This document shows positions 5,672 through 5,754 of a stretch of DNA of 5,754 nt, in pieces. This DNA is from SURF-25 sp040754255. Lineage in GTDB: Bacteria; Omnitrophota; Gorgyraeia; Gygaellales; Profunditerraquicolaceae. The notes beneath the pieces were generated by a model, which was not told where the DNA came from, made no database searches, and worked only from the letters and a program-made list of their open reading frames with translations. Made by a program: the position numbers and the translations under genes. The stretch covers positions 1-5,754 of the forward strand of contig JBFMDA010000059.1 of assembly GCA_040754255.1 (NCBI GenBank). The letters are read 5' to 3'. The stretch's first letter is position 1. Every line of letters begins with the position of its first letter.

Positions 5672-5754
5672 GAAAATTACTCCCTGCCTGCTAGCCCGGA
5701 ATCATACTTTACATCCACATTTTTTCCTTCGCAGAATTACAACCTGCGCGCAAG
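5672..5754 (-). other. Upstream region of the membrane-protein gene
   Basis: These 83 bases hold the ribosome binding site (GGGAG, 8 bases before the ATG at 5671). On the minus strand there is a TATGAT hexamer that resembles a -10 element, but no good -35 lies at the right distance. One minus-strand frame is open from the window edge to a TGA at 5702 and would encode a short basic, Cys-containing tail. It could be the end of another gene, but it is too short to judge. Whether transcription of the first gene starts here or comes from further right cannot be decided. Confidence 0.35.

Noticed and set aside
1..5754. CRISPR arrays, insertion sequences, phage genes, toxin-antitoxin pairs, tRNA or rRNA
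   Set aside because: No regularly spaced direct repeats, terminal inverted repeats, transposase or integrase motifs, or RNA gene signatures were seen on either strand.

Overview
The window is one strand-uniform stretch of bacterial chromosome. Six genes lie head to tail on the minus strand, and a strong hairpin terminator closes the set near the left edge. Base composition is roughly even. Spacers are short (9 to 117 bases), and two of the six genes start with GTG behind clear ribosome binding sites. The organism looks like a diderm (outer-membrane) bacterium of the Planctomycetes-Verrucomicrobia-Omnitrophota neighbourhood. The main clues are a small protein of the 'Verruc_Plancto-restricted' (Minf_1886) family at 95-466 and an outer-membrane lipid A deacylase-like protein at 3735-4334. 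Omnitrophota is my best guess, but that is inference and not shown by the sequence.

Layout in the direction of transcription (right to left). At 5671-4370 is a polytopic membrane protein with five predicted helices and a soluble C-terminal domain carrying an apparent Cys-His-Asp triad like that of transglutaminase-like cysteine enzymes. Thirty-five bases on, at 4334-3735, is a PagL-like acyloxyacyl hydrolase. After a 96-base spacer, 3638-2049 encodes a B12-binding-type radical SAM protein with an unusual CX4CX2C cluster motif. Sixteen bases on, 2032-1364 encodes a membrane-anchored protein of unknown function. A 117-base gap with a plausible sigma70-type promoter separates this from the last pair: an inositol monophosphatase family enzyme (1246-476) and, 9 bases on, the Minf_1886 family protein (466-95). 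The 13-bp stem hairpin at 44-72 then ends the run.

The right-hand four genes may form one or two transcripts. The membrane protein and deacylase are probably co-transcribed, as are the radical SAM protein and the anchored protein. The left-hand pair is translationally close and has its own candidate promoter. Three or four of the products act in or at the envelope (outer-membrane lipid A editing, a periplasm-facing putative cysteine enzyme, an anchored protein), so an envelope-modification role for the right half is a reasonable guess but not proven.

There is no sign of mobile elements, CRISPR, tRNA, rRNA or phage genes. The most novel elements are the five-helix plus transglutaminase-like fusion and the uncharacterised anchored protein next to the radical SAM enzyme.
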